64,000 nt of DNA, taken from Actinomyces provencensis (GTDB taxonomy: Bacteria > Actinomycetota > Actinomycetes > Actinomycetales > Actinomycetaceae). The position numbers were made by a program, and so were the translations under genes. The notes beneath the pieces are model-generated. The model ran no database searches and had not been told where the DNA came from. It saw only the letters and a list, made by a program, of their open reading frames with translations. Below are positions 26,677-36,188 of this stretch, piece after piece (position 1 is the first letter of the stretch; each line of letters opens with the position of its first letter). The stretch spans positions 979,560 through 1,043,559 of the forward strand of contig NZ_LT700212.1 of NCBI RefSeq assembly GCF_900155435.1, read 5' to 3'.

Positions 26677-27636
26677 CCGGTCACCCGGGGCCCCGGGGGA
26701 TGTCGGACCGTGTGTGGTGGGACCAATGACCCCCTCGGATCCCTCCTGCTCCGCGGGGAGTGCGGCATCCGGGCCGTCCCTGTCCGGTTCGTCACGGCTG
26801 ACCACGAGCGCCCGTTCCGCCGCGGTGAGCTCCGTCGGCGCACCCCTGCGCCCCGCCAGCACGAAGAGGACCAGACCACCCAGGAACACGAGGAGTGACG
26901 CCCAGACGTTGAGGCGGAGTCCCAGGACGTGCTCGGCGTCGTCGATGCGCAGCATCTCGATCCAGCCTCGTCCCAGGGTGTAGGCCATCAGGTAGAGGGC
27001 GAACACCTGGCCCGAACGGAACCGGTGACGACGGTCCAGGAGGACGATGAGCCCCGCCATGGCGAGGTTCCAGAGGCACTCGTAGAGGAAGGTCGGGTGG
27101 AAGAGGGTCCCCTCCGGGTAGCCCGCGGGCATGTGGGCGGCGTCGATGCGCAGCCCCCAGGGCAGCGTGGTCGGAGCCCCGAAGAGCTCCTGGTTGAACC
27201 AGTTCCCCCACCGGCCGATGGCCTGGGCCACGAGCAGCGCAGGTGCGACGGAGTCCGCCATGGGCCCCATGCGTTGGCCGGCGCGCCGCAGCGCGATCCA
27301 CGCCCCCACGGCGCCGAGGGCCACCCCACCCCAGATGCCCAGCCCGCCCTTCCAGATCTCGAGGGCCTGGAGGGGGTTGCCTCCCGGCCCGAAGTAGGCG
27401 GCGGGTGAGGTGAGGACGTGGTAGATCCTCGCACCGACGATCCCGAAGGGGATGGCCCACATGGCCATGGTCGACGCCAGCTCGGGGTCACCCCCGCGGG
27501 CGGCATAGCGGCGTGACGTGATCCACACGGCCACGACCATGCCGCAGACGATGAGGATCCCGTAGGCCCGCAAGGGCAGCGGCCCCAGGTACCAGACCCC
27601 GCGCCCGGGTGAGGGGATGGCCGTGGGCAGCGTCAC
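26674..27636 (-). CDS. lgt: Prolipoprotein diacylglyceryl transferase
   Basis: Attaches diacylglycerol to the lipobox cysteine of prelipoproteins at the membrane. It is a 320-residue protein with about seven membrane helices and the Lgt signature GRWGNWFNQELFG near residue 140, plus the conserved YHVL early segment and HPTFLYE. A hydrophilic C-terminal tail of ~50 residues is rich in Asp, Gly and Pro. The GTG start overlaps the trpA stop by 4 nt. The trp–lgt–pyk order is conserved in actinobacteria. Confidence 0.95.
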   Translation of the reverse strand: MTLPTAIPSPGRGVWYLGPLPLRAYGILIVCGMVVAVWITSRRYAARGGDPELASTMAMWAIPFGIVGARIYHVLTSPAAYFGPGGNPLQALEIWKGGLGIWGGVALGAVGAWIALRRAGQRMGPMADSVAPALLVAQAIGRWGNWFNQELFGAPTTLPWGLRIDAAHMPAGYPEGTLFHPTFLYECLWNLAMAGLIVLLDRRHRFRSGQVFALYLMAYTLGRGWIEMLRIDDAEHVLGLRLNVWASLLVFLGGLVLFVLAGRRGAPTELTAAERALVVSRDEPDRDGPDAALPAEQEGSEGVIGPTTHGPTSPGAPGDR

Positions 27637-28451
27637 CGGGTGCCCCGCGACGCCCCGCGGACACCGGCCACGAGCTCACCGGCCAGGTGTTCCAGTTCAC
27701 GCAGCGCCCGGTCGGTGTCGGGCTCGAAGAGGGTGCGCACCAGCGCTGATCCGACGATCACACCGTCGGCGTACCCGGCGATGTCCCGCGCCTGGGCCCC
27801 GGTGGACACACCGAGCCCCACGCACACGCGCTCCGCACCTGCGGCCCGCGTGCGTTCCACGAGGGCGCGCGCGTGGTCGTCGACGCTGGTCCGGGCGCCC
27901 GTGACACCCATGGTGGAGGCTGCGTACACCCACCCGCGGGAGTGCTCCGCGATGAGGCGCAGTCGGTGTTCGGGGGACGAGGGCGCCACCAGGTAGATGC
28001 GCTCCAGGTCGTGGGCGTCCGAGGCCCGCTCCCACTCCCCGCCCTCCTCGGGCGGGAGGTCCGGGGTGACGAGGCCCGCGCCGCCCACGGCGGCGAAGTC
28101 CCGGGCGAATCGCTCCACCCCGTACCACTCGATCGGGTTCCAGTACGTCATGGAGACCGTGGCGAGTCCGTGGGCGCTGATCTCGTCGACCGCATGGAGG
28201 AGGTCCTCCAGGTGCGTGCCGTGCTCGAGGGCGGCCACCGTCGCGCGCTGGATCGTGGGTCCGTCCATGCCGGGGTCGGAGTAGGGGAAGCCCAGTTCGA
28301 GGACGTCGACCCCTGCATCGGCGAGGACCTCGGCCGCCCGGATGGAGGTCTCGACCGTGGGGAAGCCCACCGGGAGGTAGCCGATGAGCGCGGCGTCGCC
28401 ACGCTGGTGGGCGGCATCAATGGCTGCCGCGCTGGATCCCGCCCGAGTCAT
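27633..28451 (-). CDS. trpA: Tryptophan synthase alpha chain
   Basis: Cleaves indole-3-glycerol phosphate to indole and glyceraldehyde 3-phosphate. A 272-residue TIM barrel with the signature [18 protein letters not shown] (catalytic Glu in LELG and the Asp in YSDP) and phosphate-binding [11 protein letters not shown]. The ATG at 28451 overlaps the trpB stop by 4 nt (ATGA), so translation is coupled to its partner subunit. The lgt GTG overlaps its stop in the same way. Confidence 0.96.
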   Translation of the reverse strand: MTRAGSSAAAIDAAHQRGDAALIGYLPVGFPTVETSIRAAEVLADAGVDVLELGFPYSDPGMDGPTIQRATVAALEHGTHLEDLLHAVDEISAHGLATVSMTYWNPIEWYGVERFARDFAAVGGAGLVTPDLPPEEGGEWERASDAHDLERIYLVAPSSPEHRLRLIAEHSRGWVYAASTMGVTGARTSVDDHARALVERTRAAGAERVCVGLGVSTGAQARDIAGYADGVIVGSALVRTLFEPDTDRALRELEHLAGELVAGVRGASRGTR

Positions 28452-29761
28452 TCCTGTCCCTCCGTCGTGTCTGGTTCCTGCGTCGTCGCTCCATCCCTGC
28501 GGATGCCGCCCTCGCCGGCGCTGGGGTCGATGACCTGCAGCGTGGCCTCGCCCAGACCGAACCACTTCGCGGCGGTGTCCACGTCCTTGTCGCCACGGCC
28601 CGACACGCAGACCACGACGATGGGTTCCTGCCCCTCCTCGAAGGGTCCCTCCTGCGCCTTCTCGAGTGCCCAGGCCCGGGCACCTGCCAGGGCGTGGGCG
28701 GACTCGATGGCGGGGATGATGCCCTCAGTCCTGCACAGGAGCAGGAAGGCGTCCATGGCAGCGGAGTCGTCGACGGGCACGTACTGCACCCGGCCGCTGC
28801 GCGCCAGCCACGAGTGCTCAGGACCCACCCCGGGGTAGTCCAGGCCCGCGGAGATCGAGTGGGAGGGCTTGGTCTGGCCGTCGCGCTCCTGGAGCAGGAA
28901 GGAGCGTGCCCCGTGGAGGACGCCGACCTCGCCGGCGGTGATGGAGGCGGCGTGCCGTCCCGTGTCGAAGCCGTCGCCGCCGGCCTCGCACCCGAGGAGG
29001 GCGACGCCCTCGTCGTCGAGGAACGCGGTGAACGTCCCGATGGCGTTGGACCCGCCGCCCACGCAGGCGCAGACGAGGTCGGGCAGTCGCCCGGTGAGGC
29101 CGAGGACCTGGGAGCGTGCCTCGTCACCGATCACGCGTTGGAGGTCACGCACCAGGGTCGGGAAGGGGTGGGGTCCCGCAGCGGTGCCGAAGATGTAGTT
29201 GGTGGTCTCCACATTGGTGACCCAGTCGCGGAACGCCTCGTTGATGGCGTCCTTGAGGGTCTGGGAACCCTGGGTGACGGACACGACCTCCGCGCCGAGC
29301 ATCTGCATGCGCGCGACGTTGAGGTGCTGGCGTTCGGTGTCCTCGCGTCCCATGTAGATCGTGCAGTCCAGGCCCATGAGGGCCGCCGCCGTGGCGGTGG
29401 CGACGCCGTGCTGGCCGGCGCCCGTCTCCGCGATGATGCGGGTCTTGCCGAGCTCCTGGGTGAGGAGTGCCTGGCCCAGCACGTTGTTGATCTTGTGGGA
29501 ACCCGTGTGGTTGAGGTCCTCCCTCTTGAGGAAGACGCGCACACCGCCCAGGTCCTGCTCGAAGCGGTGGGCCTCCGTCAGCAAGGAGGGGCGCCCCGCG
29601 TAGTCACGCAGCAGGGTGTCCAGGCGGGCGCGGAAGTCGGGATCGTGCCACAGGCGCTGCCAGGTGCTGTCCAGCTCCTCCAGGGTGCCCATGAGGGACT
29701 CGGCGACGAATCGCCCACCGAACTCCCCGAAGTACGGCCCGTTCCGGTCCGCCAGTGTCAC
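28448..29761 (-). CDS. trpB: Tryptophan synthase beta chain
   Basis: PLP enzyme that joins indole and serine to give tryptophan. The 437-residue product has the PLP lysine in HTGSHKINN (Lys90 from the chosen start), the GAGQHG indole-channel segment and the phosphate cradle [10 protein letters not shown]. The GTG at 29761 is 1 nt after the trpC stop and gives the usual N-terminus ahead of [12 protein letters not shown]; an ATG ten codons earlier would overlap trpC by about 29 nt. Confidence 0.96.
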   Translation of the reverse strand: MTLADRNGPYFGEFGGRFVAESLMGTLEELDSTWQRLWHDPDFRARLDTLLRDYAGRPSLLTEAHRFEQDLGGVRVFLKREDLNHTGSHKINNVLGQALLTQELGKTRIIAETGAGQHGVATATAAALMGLDCTIYMGREDTERQHLNVARMQMLGAEVVSVTQGSQTLKDAINEAFRDWVTNVETTNYIFGTAAGPHPFPTLVRDLQRVIGDEARSQVLGLTGRLPDLVCACVGGGSNAIGTFTAFLDDEGVALLGCEAGGDGFDTGRHAASITAGEVGVLHGARSFLLQERDGQTKPSHSISAGLDYPGVGPEHSWLARSGRVQYVPVDDSAAMDAFLLLCRTEGIIPAIESAHALAGARAWALEKAQEGPFEEGQEPIVVVCVSGRGDKDVDTAAKWFGLGEATLQVIDPSAGEGGIRRDGATTQEPDTTEGQE

Positions 29762-29762
29762 G

Positions 29763-30608
29763 TCAGTCCTCCTGCCTCGCGGCGCGTACACGCGCCTTGC
29801 GGTCGGTGCGCAGGGCCGGGTGCTGGCCTGCGCTCACCATGTCCCTCACTGCGGCGTCGGGGTCCCCCGACGTCACGAGAGCTTCTCCCACGAGCACGGC
29901 GTCAGCACCCCAACGCGCGTACTCGAAGACGTCGTGCGGGGTCCGCACGCCCGACTCCGCCACCGCGATGACCTCCGCGGGGATGACGTCGATGACCTGC
30001 TCGATGGTCGAGCGGTCGACCTCCAGGGTCGTGAGGTCACGGGCGTTCACCCCCACCACCTTCGCACCTGCGTCCAGTGCCCGCAGCGCCTCGAGCCGCG
30101 AGTGGGTCTCCACCAGTGCCGTCATGCCGAGTGACTCCACGCGCTCCAGGAGGGAGACGAGCGCAGGCTGCTCCAGGGCCGCGACGATGAGGAGCACCAT
30201 GTCGGCGCCGTGGGCGCGGGCCTCGTGGACCTGGTAGGGCGTGACCACGAAGTCCTTGCGCAGCACGGGGATGTCCACCGCCGCACGCACGGAGTCCAGG
30301 TCCGCGAGGGATCCGTGGAAGCGGCGCTGTTCCGTGAGCACGGAGACCACCGTCGCCCCGGCCTCCTCGTAGACGGAGGCCAGCGCCGCGGGATCCGGGA
30401 TCCGGGCGAGGTTCCCCTTCGAGGGCGAGGACCTCTTGACCTCGGAGATGATCGACACGGCCCCGTCCCGGCCGCGCATGGCACCCACGACGTCGAGCGC
30501 CTCGGGCGCACGTCTCGCGCGGACCTTGAGGTCGTCCATGGAGACCAGGGACTCGCGCTCGCGCAGGTCCTCCAGCACTCCGGCGATGATGCCGTCGAGG
30601 ACACTCAT
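29763..30608 (-). CDS. trpC: Indole-3-glycerol phosphate synthase
   Basis: Forms indole-3-glycerol phosphate from CdRP. A 281-residue TIM barrel with [12 protein letters not shown] (phosphate/substrate loop), VLRKDFVV, the [10 protein letters not shown] strand and [11 protein letters not shown]. TrpF is not fused; actinobacteria usually use PriA instead. The start MSVLDG at 30608 has GGGGAG 8 nt upstream; an ATG two codons earlier is too close to that site. A TAGCAT box at 30641–30646 gives a possible own promoter in the 97-nt gap after trpE. Confidence 0.95.
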   Translation of the reverse strand: MSVLDGIIAGVLEDLRERESLVSMDDLKVRARRAPEALDVVGAMRGRDGAVSIISEVKRSSPSKGNLARIPDPAALASVYEEAGATVVSVLTEQRRFHGSLADLDSVRAAVDIPVLRKDFVVTPYQVHEARAHGADMVLLIVAALEQPALVSLLERVESLGMTALVETHSRLEALRALDAGAKVVGVNARDLTTLEVDRSTIEQVIDVIPAEVIAVAESGVRTPHDVFEYARWGADAVLVGEALVTSGDPDAAVRDMVSAGQHPALRTDRKARVRAARQED

Positions 30609-30705
30609 GGCCATCACTCCCCTCATGCGTGGTTTCCCCGATGCTAGCCGCCAGAGGTCCCGGGCCCGAATCGGGCCCATCATCCGACCTGCGCCGGGGG
30701 GCCGT

Positions 30706-32343
30706 TCAGCTCCGTGTACCCGCATCCCCTGCGGGGTCAGGGGCCTCCGCGGAGGAGGGGGCGAGTGGCTCGAGCTGGCTGGCACGCAGGACCGAGCCCA
30801 GGGCCGCCGCCGCCTTGTTGCGTGTCTCCTCGTACTCGGTGGCGGGCACGGAGTCGGCCACGAGACCGGCGCCGGCCTGCACGGAGGCGGTGCCCCCGCT
30901 CAGGCAGGCCGTCCGGATGGCGATGGCCAGGTCGGCGTCACCCGACAGGTCGAAGTAACCCACCACGCCCCCGTAGACACCGCGGGCGGCGGGCTCCAGG
31001 TCGTCGATGAGACGGATCGCACGTGGCTTCGGCGCGCCGGAGAGGGTCCCTGCCGGGAACGTCGCCACCAGGCAGTCCAGCGCGTCCACGCCCTCGCGCA
31101 GGCGCCCGGTCACCGTGGAGGAGATGTGCTGGATGTGGGAGAAGCGCTTGACCTCCATCAGCGTGGACACCTCCACACTGGCCGGGTCACACACCTTGGA
31201 GAGGTCGTTGCGGGCGAGGTCGACGAGCATGACGTGCTCGGAGAGCTCCTTCGGGTCGGCCAGGAGGTCCTCCGCCAGCTGACGGTCCTGGGCCGAGTCC
31301 ACCCCCCGGGGTCGCGAGCCCGCGATCGGGTAGGTCCACACCCTGCGCCCCTGGGTCCGCATGAGCGTCTCCGGGGAGGAACCCACGACCTCGTAGGTGC
31401 CACCGCGCCCGTCGGGCAGGCGCAGGTAGTACATGTAGGGCGAGGGATTGACCGTGCGCAGCACCCGGTAGACGTCCAGTCCGGAGGCATCGGTGTCCAC
31501 GTCGAGGCGCTGGGAGACCACCACCTGGAACACCTCGCCGTCACGGATCGCCTGCTTGGCGGCGACCACGCTGCCCTCGAACTGCTCCCGCGGCGTGCGG
31601 TGTGCCACAGCCGGGGGTTCCACGGGTGTGCCGCCCCCGCCCGCGGGACCGCTCAGACCGCTGAGTCCCAGGACGGCGGGCCTGATCGGGCGCGACATGC
31701 GGGCCGCCATGCCGTCCAGGCGCGACAGGGCACCCTCGTAGGCCTCGTCGACGCGGTCGTCGGAGCCGTCCATGTTCCAGGCGATGGCCACCAGCCACAG
31801 GGAACCCTCCGAGTGGTCGATGGCGGCAACCTCCGTGGCCAGGCACAGGGAGGCGTCGGGCACGTCGACCTCGCGCGGGACAGCCGGTGCCAGGGTGGGT
31901 TCCCACTCGGGGATGATGCCCCACCCGAGGGAGCCGACGAGGGCGCCCGTGAGCGGCGGGAGTCCGGGGACGGCGTCGGTGCGCAGCACGGACAGCGCGG
32001 AGTGGAGGACGTCGAGGAGCGTTCCCTCGGCCAGGGCACCACTGGGTCGGGTGCCACTCCAGCTGGCGCGGCCCCCGCGGGACGTGATGGCCCCGGCGGA
32101 GGCGGCCCCGATGAAGGACCAGCGTCCCCAGGTGCCGTCGTGCTCGGCGGACTCCAGGATGTACGTGCCGGGACGACCCTCGGCGAGTTGTCGGTACACG
32201 CCGACGGCGCTCAGTTCGTCGGCGAGCACCTTGCGGGCCACGGGGATGACGCGTCTGGTCCGCGCCAGTTCGTGGAAGGTGTCCCGGTCGGGCCAGGTCC
32301 CGCCCCATTCGAGGTGGACGGCTCCCCCCTGCGGTGCACTCAT
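30706..32343 (-). CDS. trpE: Anthranilate synthase component I
   Basis: Chorismate to anthranilate. A 545-residue protein with N-terminal regulatory half (the ESAEHDG-like segment that precedes feedback-binding residues) and C-terminal chorismate-binding half: [36 protein letters not shown], the catalytic [11 protein letters not shown] and IRTACL. No glutaminase domain is fused and trpG/trpD are not in the window. The ATG overlaps the hisI stop by 4 nt, linking histidine and tryptophan genes in one transcript. Confidence 0.96.
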   Translation of the reverse strand: MSAPQGGAVHLEWGGTWPDRDTFHELARTRRVIPVARKVLADELSAVGVYRQLAEGRPGTYILESAEHDGTWGRWSFIGAASAGAITSRGGRASWSGTRPSGALAEGTLLDVLHSALSVLRTDAVPGLPPLTGALVGSLGWGIIPEWEPTLAPAVPREVDVPDASLCLATEVAAIDHSEGSLWLVAIAWNMDGSDDRVDEAYEGALSRLDGMAARMSRPIRPAVLGLSGLSGPAGGGGTPVEPPAVAHRTPREQFEGSVVAAKQAIRDGEVFQVVVSQRLDVDTDASGLDVYRVLRTVNPSPYMYYLRLPDGRGGTYEVVGSSPETLMRTQGRRVWTYPIAGSRPRGVDSAQDRQLAEDLLADPKELSEHVMLVDLARNDLSKVCDPASVEVSTLMEVKRFSHIQHISSTVTGRLREGVDALDCLVATFPAGTLSGAPKPRAIRLIDDLEPAARGVYGGVVGYFDLSGDADLAIAIRTACLSGGTASVQAGAGLVADSVPATEYEETRNKAAAALGSVLRASQLEPLAPSSAEAPDPAGDAGTRS

Positions 32344-32708
32344 GAGGCCTCCCCTGCGACGGCGTGGAGGTCTCCCCCGGCCTCGAAGCAGCTGCGGGTG
32401 CCCGTGTGGCAGGCGGCGCCGACCTGGTCGACCTCCACCAGGAGGGCGTCCCCGTCGCAGTCCAGGTGGACGGACCTGACCCACTGGAGGTGGCCGGAGG
32501 TGTCGCCCTTGCGCCAGTACTCCTGGCGTGAGCGGGACCAGAAGGTCACACGCCCGGTGGTGAGGGTGCGGTGGAGGGCCTCGTCGTCCATCCAGCCGAC
32601 CATGAGCACCTCACGGGAGTCGTACTGCTGGACGACGGCGGCGACGAGGCCGGCGGGGTCCCGCTTCAGGCGGGCGGCGATGGCGGGGTCAAGACTCACG
32701 CCCGACAT
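32340..32708 (-). CDS. hisI: Phosphoribosyl-AMP cyclohydrolase
   Basis: Third step of histidine synthesis, ring opening of PR-AMP. A 122-residue single-domain HisI with [17 protein letters not shown], the [14 protein letters not shown] signature, and zinc ligands in [12 protein letters not shown] and [10 protein letters not shown]. No HisE domain is fused. GGGAGG sits directly against the ATG at 32708, so the in-frame GTG three codons later (32699) may be the real start. It follows hisF by 80 nt and overlaps trpE. Confidence 0.95.
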   Translation of the reverse strand: MSGVSLDPAIAARLKRDPAGLVAAVVQQYDSREVLMVGWMDDEALHRTLTTGRVTFWSRSRQEYWRKGDTSGHLQWVRSVHLDCDGDALLVEVDQVGAACHTGTRSCFEAGGDLHAVAGEAS

Positions 32709-32788
32709 CCTCCCACCCGGGACCCCGGGGTGCATCCGGCGTCCAGCCCCGCGGGTGCCCCGTCCACACCGGGGGCGGGGACCGCCCC

Positions 32789-33562
32789 TCACGACCGCAC
32801 GGGGAAGCCTGCGCTCCCGAGTGCCTCCTTGACCTGGGCGATGCCCAGGGTCCCGAAGTGGAAGACCGATGCCGCGAGCACGGCGTCCGCCCCCGTACGG
32901 GCAGCCTCCACGAAGTCCTCGACCTTCCCCGCGCCGCCCGAGGCGATGACGGGGATGCCCACGACCTCACGTGCCGCGCGCAGCATCTCCACGTCGAAGC
33001 CGTGACGGACCCCGTCGGCGTCCATGGAGTTCAGGAGGATCTCCCCGGCTCCCAGTCCCTCCGCCCGGTGTGCCCACTCGAGGGCGTCGATGCCGGTCGA
33101 GCGGCGCCCGCCGTGCGTGGTCACCTCGTAACCGGACTCCGTGGTGACACCGGGGGGGCATCGCCGCGCGTCCACGGACAGGACGAGGACCTGGTCCCCG
33201 AAGCGGTCGGTGACCCGGGAGATCAGCGAGGGGTCGGCGATCGCTGCGGTGTTCACACCGACCTTGTCGGCGCCGTGGGAGAGCAGCGTGGCCACGTCCT
33301 CGACGATGCGCACCCCACCCCCGACCGTGAGCGGCACGAACACCTGTTCCGCGGTGGCGGAGACGACGTCGAGCATCGTGGCCCGACCCTGGGAGGAGGC
33401 GGAGACGTCGAGGAAGGTGATCTCGTCGGCTCCCTCCTCGGAGTAGCGCCGGGCGAGCTCCACCGGGTCTCCCGCGTCACGGAGGTTCTCGAAGTTGACC
33501 CCCTTGACGACGCGACCGGCGTCGACGTCCAGGCAGGGGATGATGCGGAGTGCGACTGGCAT
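32789..33562 (-). CDS. hisF: Imidazole glycerol phosphate synthase cyclase subunit
   Basis: Cyclase half of the HisFH complex; makes IGP and AICAR from PRFAR and ammonia. A 257-residue (βα)8 barrel with catalytic Asp in [15 protein letters not shown] and in VLSVDARR near residue 131, and the second-half repeat [14 protein letters not shown]. The ATG at 33562 lies 6 nt after a TAGGAT box, so hisF heads a leaderless transcript that can continue through hisI and trpE. Confidence 0.97.
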   Translation of the reverse strand: MPVALRIIPCLDVDAGRVVKGVNFENLRDAGDPVELARRYSEEGADEITFLDVSASSQGRATMLDVVSATAEQVFVPLTVGGGVRIVEDVATLLSHGADKVGVNTAAIADPSLISRVTDRFGDQVLVLSVDARRCPPGVTTESGYEVTTHGGRRSTGIDALEWAHRAEGLGAGEILLNSMDADGVRHGFDVEMLRAAREVVGIPVIASGGAGKVEDFVEAARTGADAVLAASVFHFGTLGIAQVKEALGSAGFPVRS

Positions 33563-33568
33563 GGGCTG

Positions 33569-33574
33569 ATCCTA
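33569..33574 (-). promoter_or_regulatory. -10 box of hisF (leaderless)
   Basis: TAGGAT on the minus strand, 6 nt before the ATG. Confidence 0.6.
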
Positions 33575-33624
33575 TCGGCACACGGTGGCGGGGGTCCCCG
33601 GCGTTCACCGGGCGCCCGGCGGTG

Positions 33625-34587
33625 TCAGGAGGTGCCCGGCGAGGTGCCCAAGACGTCGACCACGGCGATGAGGGTGTCGTCACCCGTGGCCAGCTCGGGC
33701 GGGATCGTCACCACCAGGCGGGACCCGACGCGTTGGTCCACGAGGGCCTCGACCAGTCCGGGCATCGCGGTGGACAGGTCGATGACGCGGGGAAGGCCCG
33801 TGCCCCAGGTGGACTCCCGGACCTCGCCGTCGCTCCATCCCGTGACGGAGAACTGGGCGAGGACACGGTCCCCGGAACGGACCTGGGACCCGCTGCCCCG
33901 CAGCAGCAACTGGGTGGTCTCGCCCTCGGGTGCGGCGCCCTCGTGGGAGACCATCGGCCCGTCGTCACCCAGGGTGACGGTGACGGGGGCGTCGGCGGGC
34001 ACCTCCACCTCCTCCCCGTCCGCGACGGAGGGGAGGATGTCCACGACGTCCACCTCCACCTGCACGTCCCCGGCGCCCGACTCCGTGTCCGTGGGGGCGA
34101 TGGAGCGCACGAACAGGAGGCGCGCCCCCTTCTTCCGCCCGAGCACCGCCCGGTCGAGGACCTCGTCGAACTCCCCCGACCCGGCCAAGCCGGCAGTGGT
34201 GCGGGGCCGCGCGTCCGGGGAGAGGATCGTGCCGTCCGCCCCGTCGAAGGCGGTGATGGCGAGGACGACCGGGGCACCCTCGGTGATCGTGCGGCCGGTG
34301 CCCGTGGCGATCTCCCGGTACTTCTCGCCACTGACCTCCAGGGGCGCGGTGAGGGTGAGGACGGGAGTCGCTCCCGGGCGTCCGGAGACGGTCACCCGGT
34401 CCAGGACCGAGCCGGACTGCGCCGCGGACTGCTCCGAGGACTGCCCGAGGAGGTCGCCGGGGCGCATCCACAGACCCACCGCGGCCGCCGCGGCGACCAG
34501 CAGCACCACCAGGGCCACCGCGAGGGGGAGGGACCACCCTCCCCTGCGCCGCGCGCGGGTGGCGCGACGGGTCCCGTGTCCGGTCAT
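33625..34587 (-). CDS. Membrane-anchored FKBP-type peptidyl-prolyl isomerase-like protein
   Basis: A 320-residue protein with a positively charged N-terminus and one membrane segment (residues 19–41), then an extracytoplasmic region with a degenerate FKBP-like domain and a second, clearer one near the C-terminus (VRSGDRVLAQFSVTGWSDG … LPRVIDLSTAMPGLVEALV … RLVVTIPPELA). Conserved active-site aromatics are only partly present, so isomerase activity is uncertain. The ATG overlaps the pafA stop by 4 nt. FKBP-like genes often follow pafA in actinobacteria; the link to pupylation is unexplained. Confidence 0.8.
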   Translation of the reverse strand: MTGHGTRRATRARRRGGWSLPLAVALVVLLVAAAAAVGLWMRPGDLLGQSSEQSAAQSGSVLDRVTVSGRPGATPVLTLTAPLEVSGEKYREIATGTGRTITEGAPVVLAITAFDGADGTILSPDARPRTTAGLAGSGEFDEVLDRAVLGRKKGARLLFVRSIAPTDTESGAGDVQVEVDVVDILPSVADGEEVEVPADAPVTVTLGDDGPMVSHEGAAPEGETTQLLLRGSGSQVRSGDRVLAQFSVTGWSDGEVRESTWGTGLPRVIDLSTAMPGLVEALVDQRVGSRLVVTIPPELATGDDTLIAVVDVLGTSPGTS

Positions 34588-35972
34588 GCCGGCAGGGTCG
34601 GGGTCTGTCCGAGGATGCGCTCCACGAGGAGGTCCACGCGGGGATCGTCATGGGCCAGTGGGTCCTGCAGGGACAGGGGCGCGGTGGCACCGTCGTCGAG
34701 GCGGAGGTGGACCCAGTCGGCGGTCAGGTCGCGGCGGGCGTCCTCCGCGGCCCCGATGACGCGTCCGCGCAGGGCGGCACGCGTGGTGGCCGGAGGAGTG
34801 GTGACGGCGGTGGTCACCTGCTCCTCGGTGGTCAGGCGACGCAAGAGCCCGGCTGCCTCCATCCGGGGGCGCAGGCCCTCCGCCGTGATGTCGTGGTAAC
34901 CCAGTTCCAGGCGGGCCACGCGGGGGTCCGCCAGTGTCGTGCCGGCGCGGCGCGCGTAGGACTCCAGCAGGCGGCGCTTGACGGCGACGTCCAGCTCGGT
35001 GTCCACCCCCGACCAGTCCCCCGACTCGATGGCGTCGATGCCACGACCCCACAGGTCCACGACGTAGCGGTGGATGTCGTCGAGCGCATCGGTGTCGGTG
35101 TGGGCGAGGACCCGGGTGCGGATCTCGCGCTGCACCTGGGCGGCGGTCATCTCACGCCCGTCCGCGAGCTCCACGCGCACGTGTCCGGTGAGGTCGGCGT
35201 TCACCTCGCGGATCGCACGCATGGGTTCGGCCAGGGCGAGGTCCTGGATGCGCAGACCGTCCTCGACCGCGGAGAGGAGGAGCTCGGTGGCTCCCGCCTT
35301 GAGGGCCGTGGTCGGTTCGGCGACGTTCGTGTCCCCGACGATGACGTGCATGCGTCGGTAGGAACCGGAGTCGGCCAGGGGCTCGTCGCGGGTGTTGATG
35401 ATGGGGCGGGAACGCGTCGTCGCGGAGGAGACCGCGTCCCACATCTGGTCCGCCCGCTGGGAGAAGCAGTACGCGGTCCGCCCCGAGACGGTGCGCACGT
35501 GCCCCGACCCGGTGAGAACCTGGCGGGTGATGAAGAAGGCGACCAGGGCGTCGGCGACCTCGCGGAAGTCACGCCTGCGGTGGAGCAGGTAGTTCTCGTG
35601 GCACCCGAAGGAGTTGCCCTGGGCGTCCAGGTTGTTGCGGAAGAGGTGGAGGCGCGCGTGGATCCCGTCGGCGGCCATCGCGACGTCGCCCTGCGTCGCC
35701 AGGTCCGCGAGCATGACGGAACCCGCACGGTCCTGCGCGAGGAGGTCCTCCAGCCGGTCGCACTCGGCGGTGGCGTACTCCGGGTGGGAGCCGACGTCGA
35801 GGTAGAGCCGACCCCCGTTGCGCAGGAACAGGTTCGAGGACCTCCCCCTGTGCAGCAGGGGGTCGAAGAGGTACCTGGCTGCCCTGTCCGCGTCGATCGG
35901 TGAGGGCGAGGCATCGGTGGACGCCGCGTTCAGCCCGTACTCGGTCTCGATGCCGACGACCCGTCGTCTCAC
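34584..35972 (-). CDS. pafA: Pup–protein ligase PafA
   Basis: Forms an isopeptide bond between the C-terminal Glu of Pup and substrate lysines, using ATP; related to glutamine synthetase. The 462-residue protein begins VRRRVVGIETEYGL (GTG start), has the predicted catalytic Asp59 in LYLDVGSHPEYATAE, and the conserved RPIINTRDEPLAD and HVIVGDTN segments. It lacks the extra loop seen in Dop. The GTG lies 1 nt after the pup stop. Unlike in Mycobacterium, pafA here is directly next to pup with no prcBA between. Confidence 0.95.
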   Translation of the reverse strand: MRRRVVGIETEYGLNAASTDASPSPIDADRAARYLFDPLLHRGRSSNLFLRNGGRLYLDVGSHPEYATAECDRLEDLLAQDRAGSVMLADLATQGDVAMAADGIHARLHLFRNNLDAQGNSFGCHENYLLHRRRDFREVADALVAFFITRQVLTGSGHVRTVSGRTAYCFSQRADQMWDAVSSATTRSRPIINTRDEPLADSGSYRRMHVIVGDTNVAEPTTALKAGATELLLSAVEDGLRIQDLALAEPMRAIREVNADLTGHVRVELADGREMTAAQVQREIRTRVLAHTDTDALDDIHRYVVDLWGRGIDAIESGDWSGVDTELDVAVKRRLLESYARRAGTTLADPRVARLELGYHDITAEGLRPRMEAAGLLRRLTTEEQVTTAVTTPPATTRAALRGRVIGAAEDARRDLTADWVHLRLDDGATAPLSLQDPLAHDDPRVDLLVERILGQTPTLPA

Positions 35973-35973
35973 C

Positions 35974-36156
35974 TCACTGGCCGCCCTTCTGGACGAAGCC
36001 CTGGACGAAGGACTCCGCGTTGCTCTCCAGCACGGAGTCGATCTGGTCGAGGAGGTCGTCGATGGAGTCGGTCCGGGCCTGGGTCCGGGCCTGGGCGCCC
36101 TCCTCCTCGGGGTCCTCCCCCCCACCCGCTCCTGCGAACACCTGCGTGTCGGACAT
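35974..36156 (-). CDS. pup: Prokaryotic ubiquitin-like protein Pup
   Basis: A 60-residue intrinsically disordered modifier. The C-terminal half has the ARC-binding helix (SIDDLLDQIDSVLESNAESF) and ends FVQKGGQ. The last residue is Gln, so Dop must deamidate it to Glu before PafA can use it. The start MSDTQVFAG is preceded by GGAGAGGAG. It is located 32 nt after dop and 1 nt before pafA. Confidence 0.96.
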   Translation of the reverse strand: MSDTQVFAGAGGGEDPEEEGAQARTQARTDSIDDLLDQIDSVLESNAESFVQGFVQKGGQ

Positions 36157-36188
36157 GTCTGTCTCCTCTCCGTGGACGGGGTCCACTC

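Noticed and set aside
30662-30678. GGGCCCGAATCGGGCCC as a trpE terminator
   Set aside because: A palindrome with essentially no loop and no T-run; it would not form a stable terminator hairpin and may simply be chance at this GC content.
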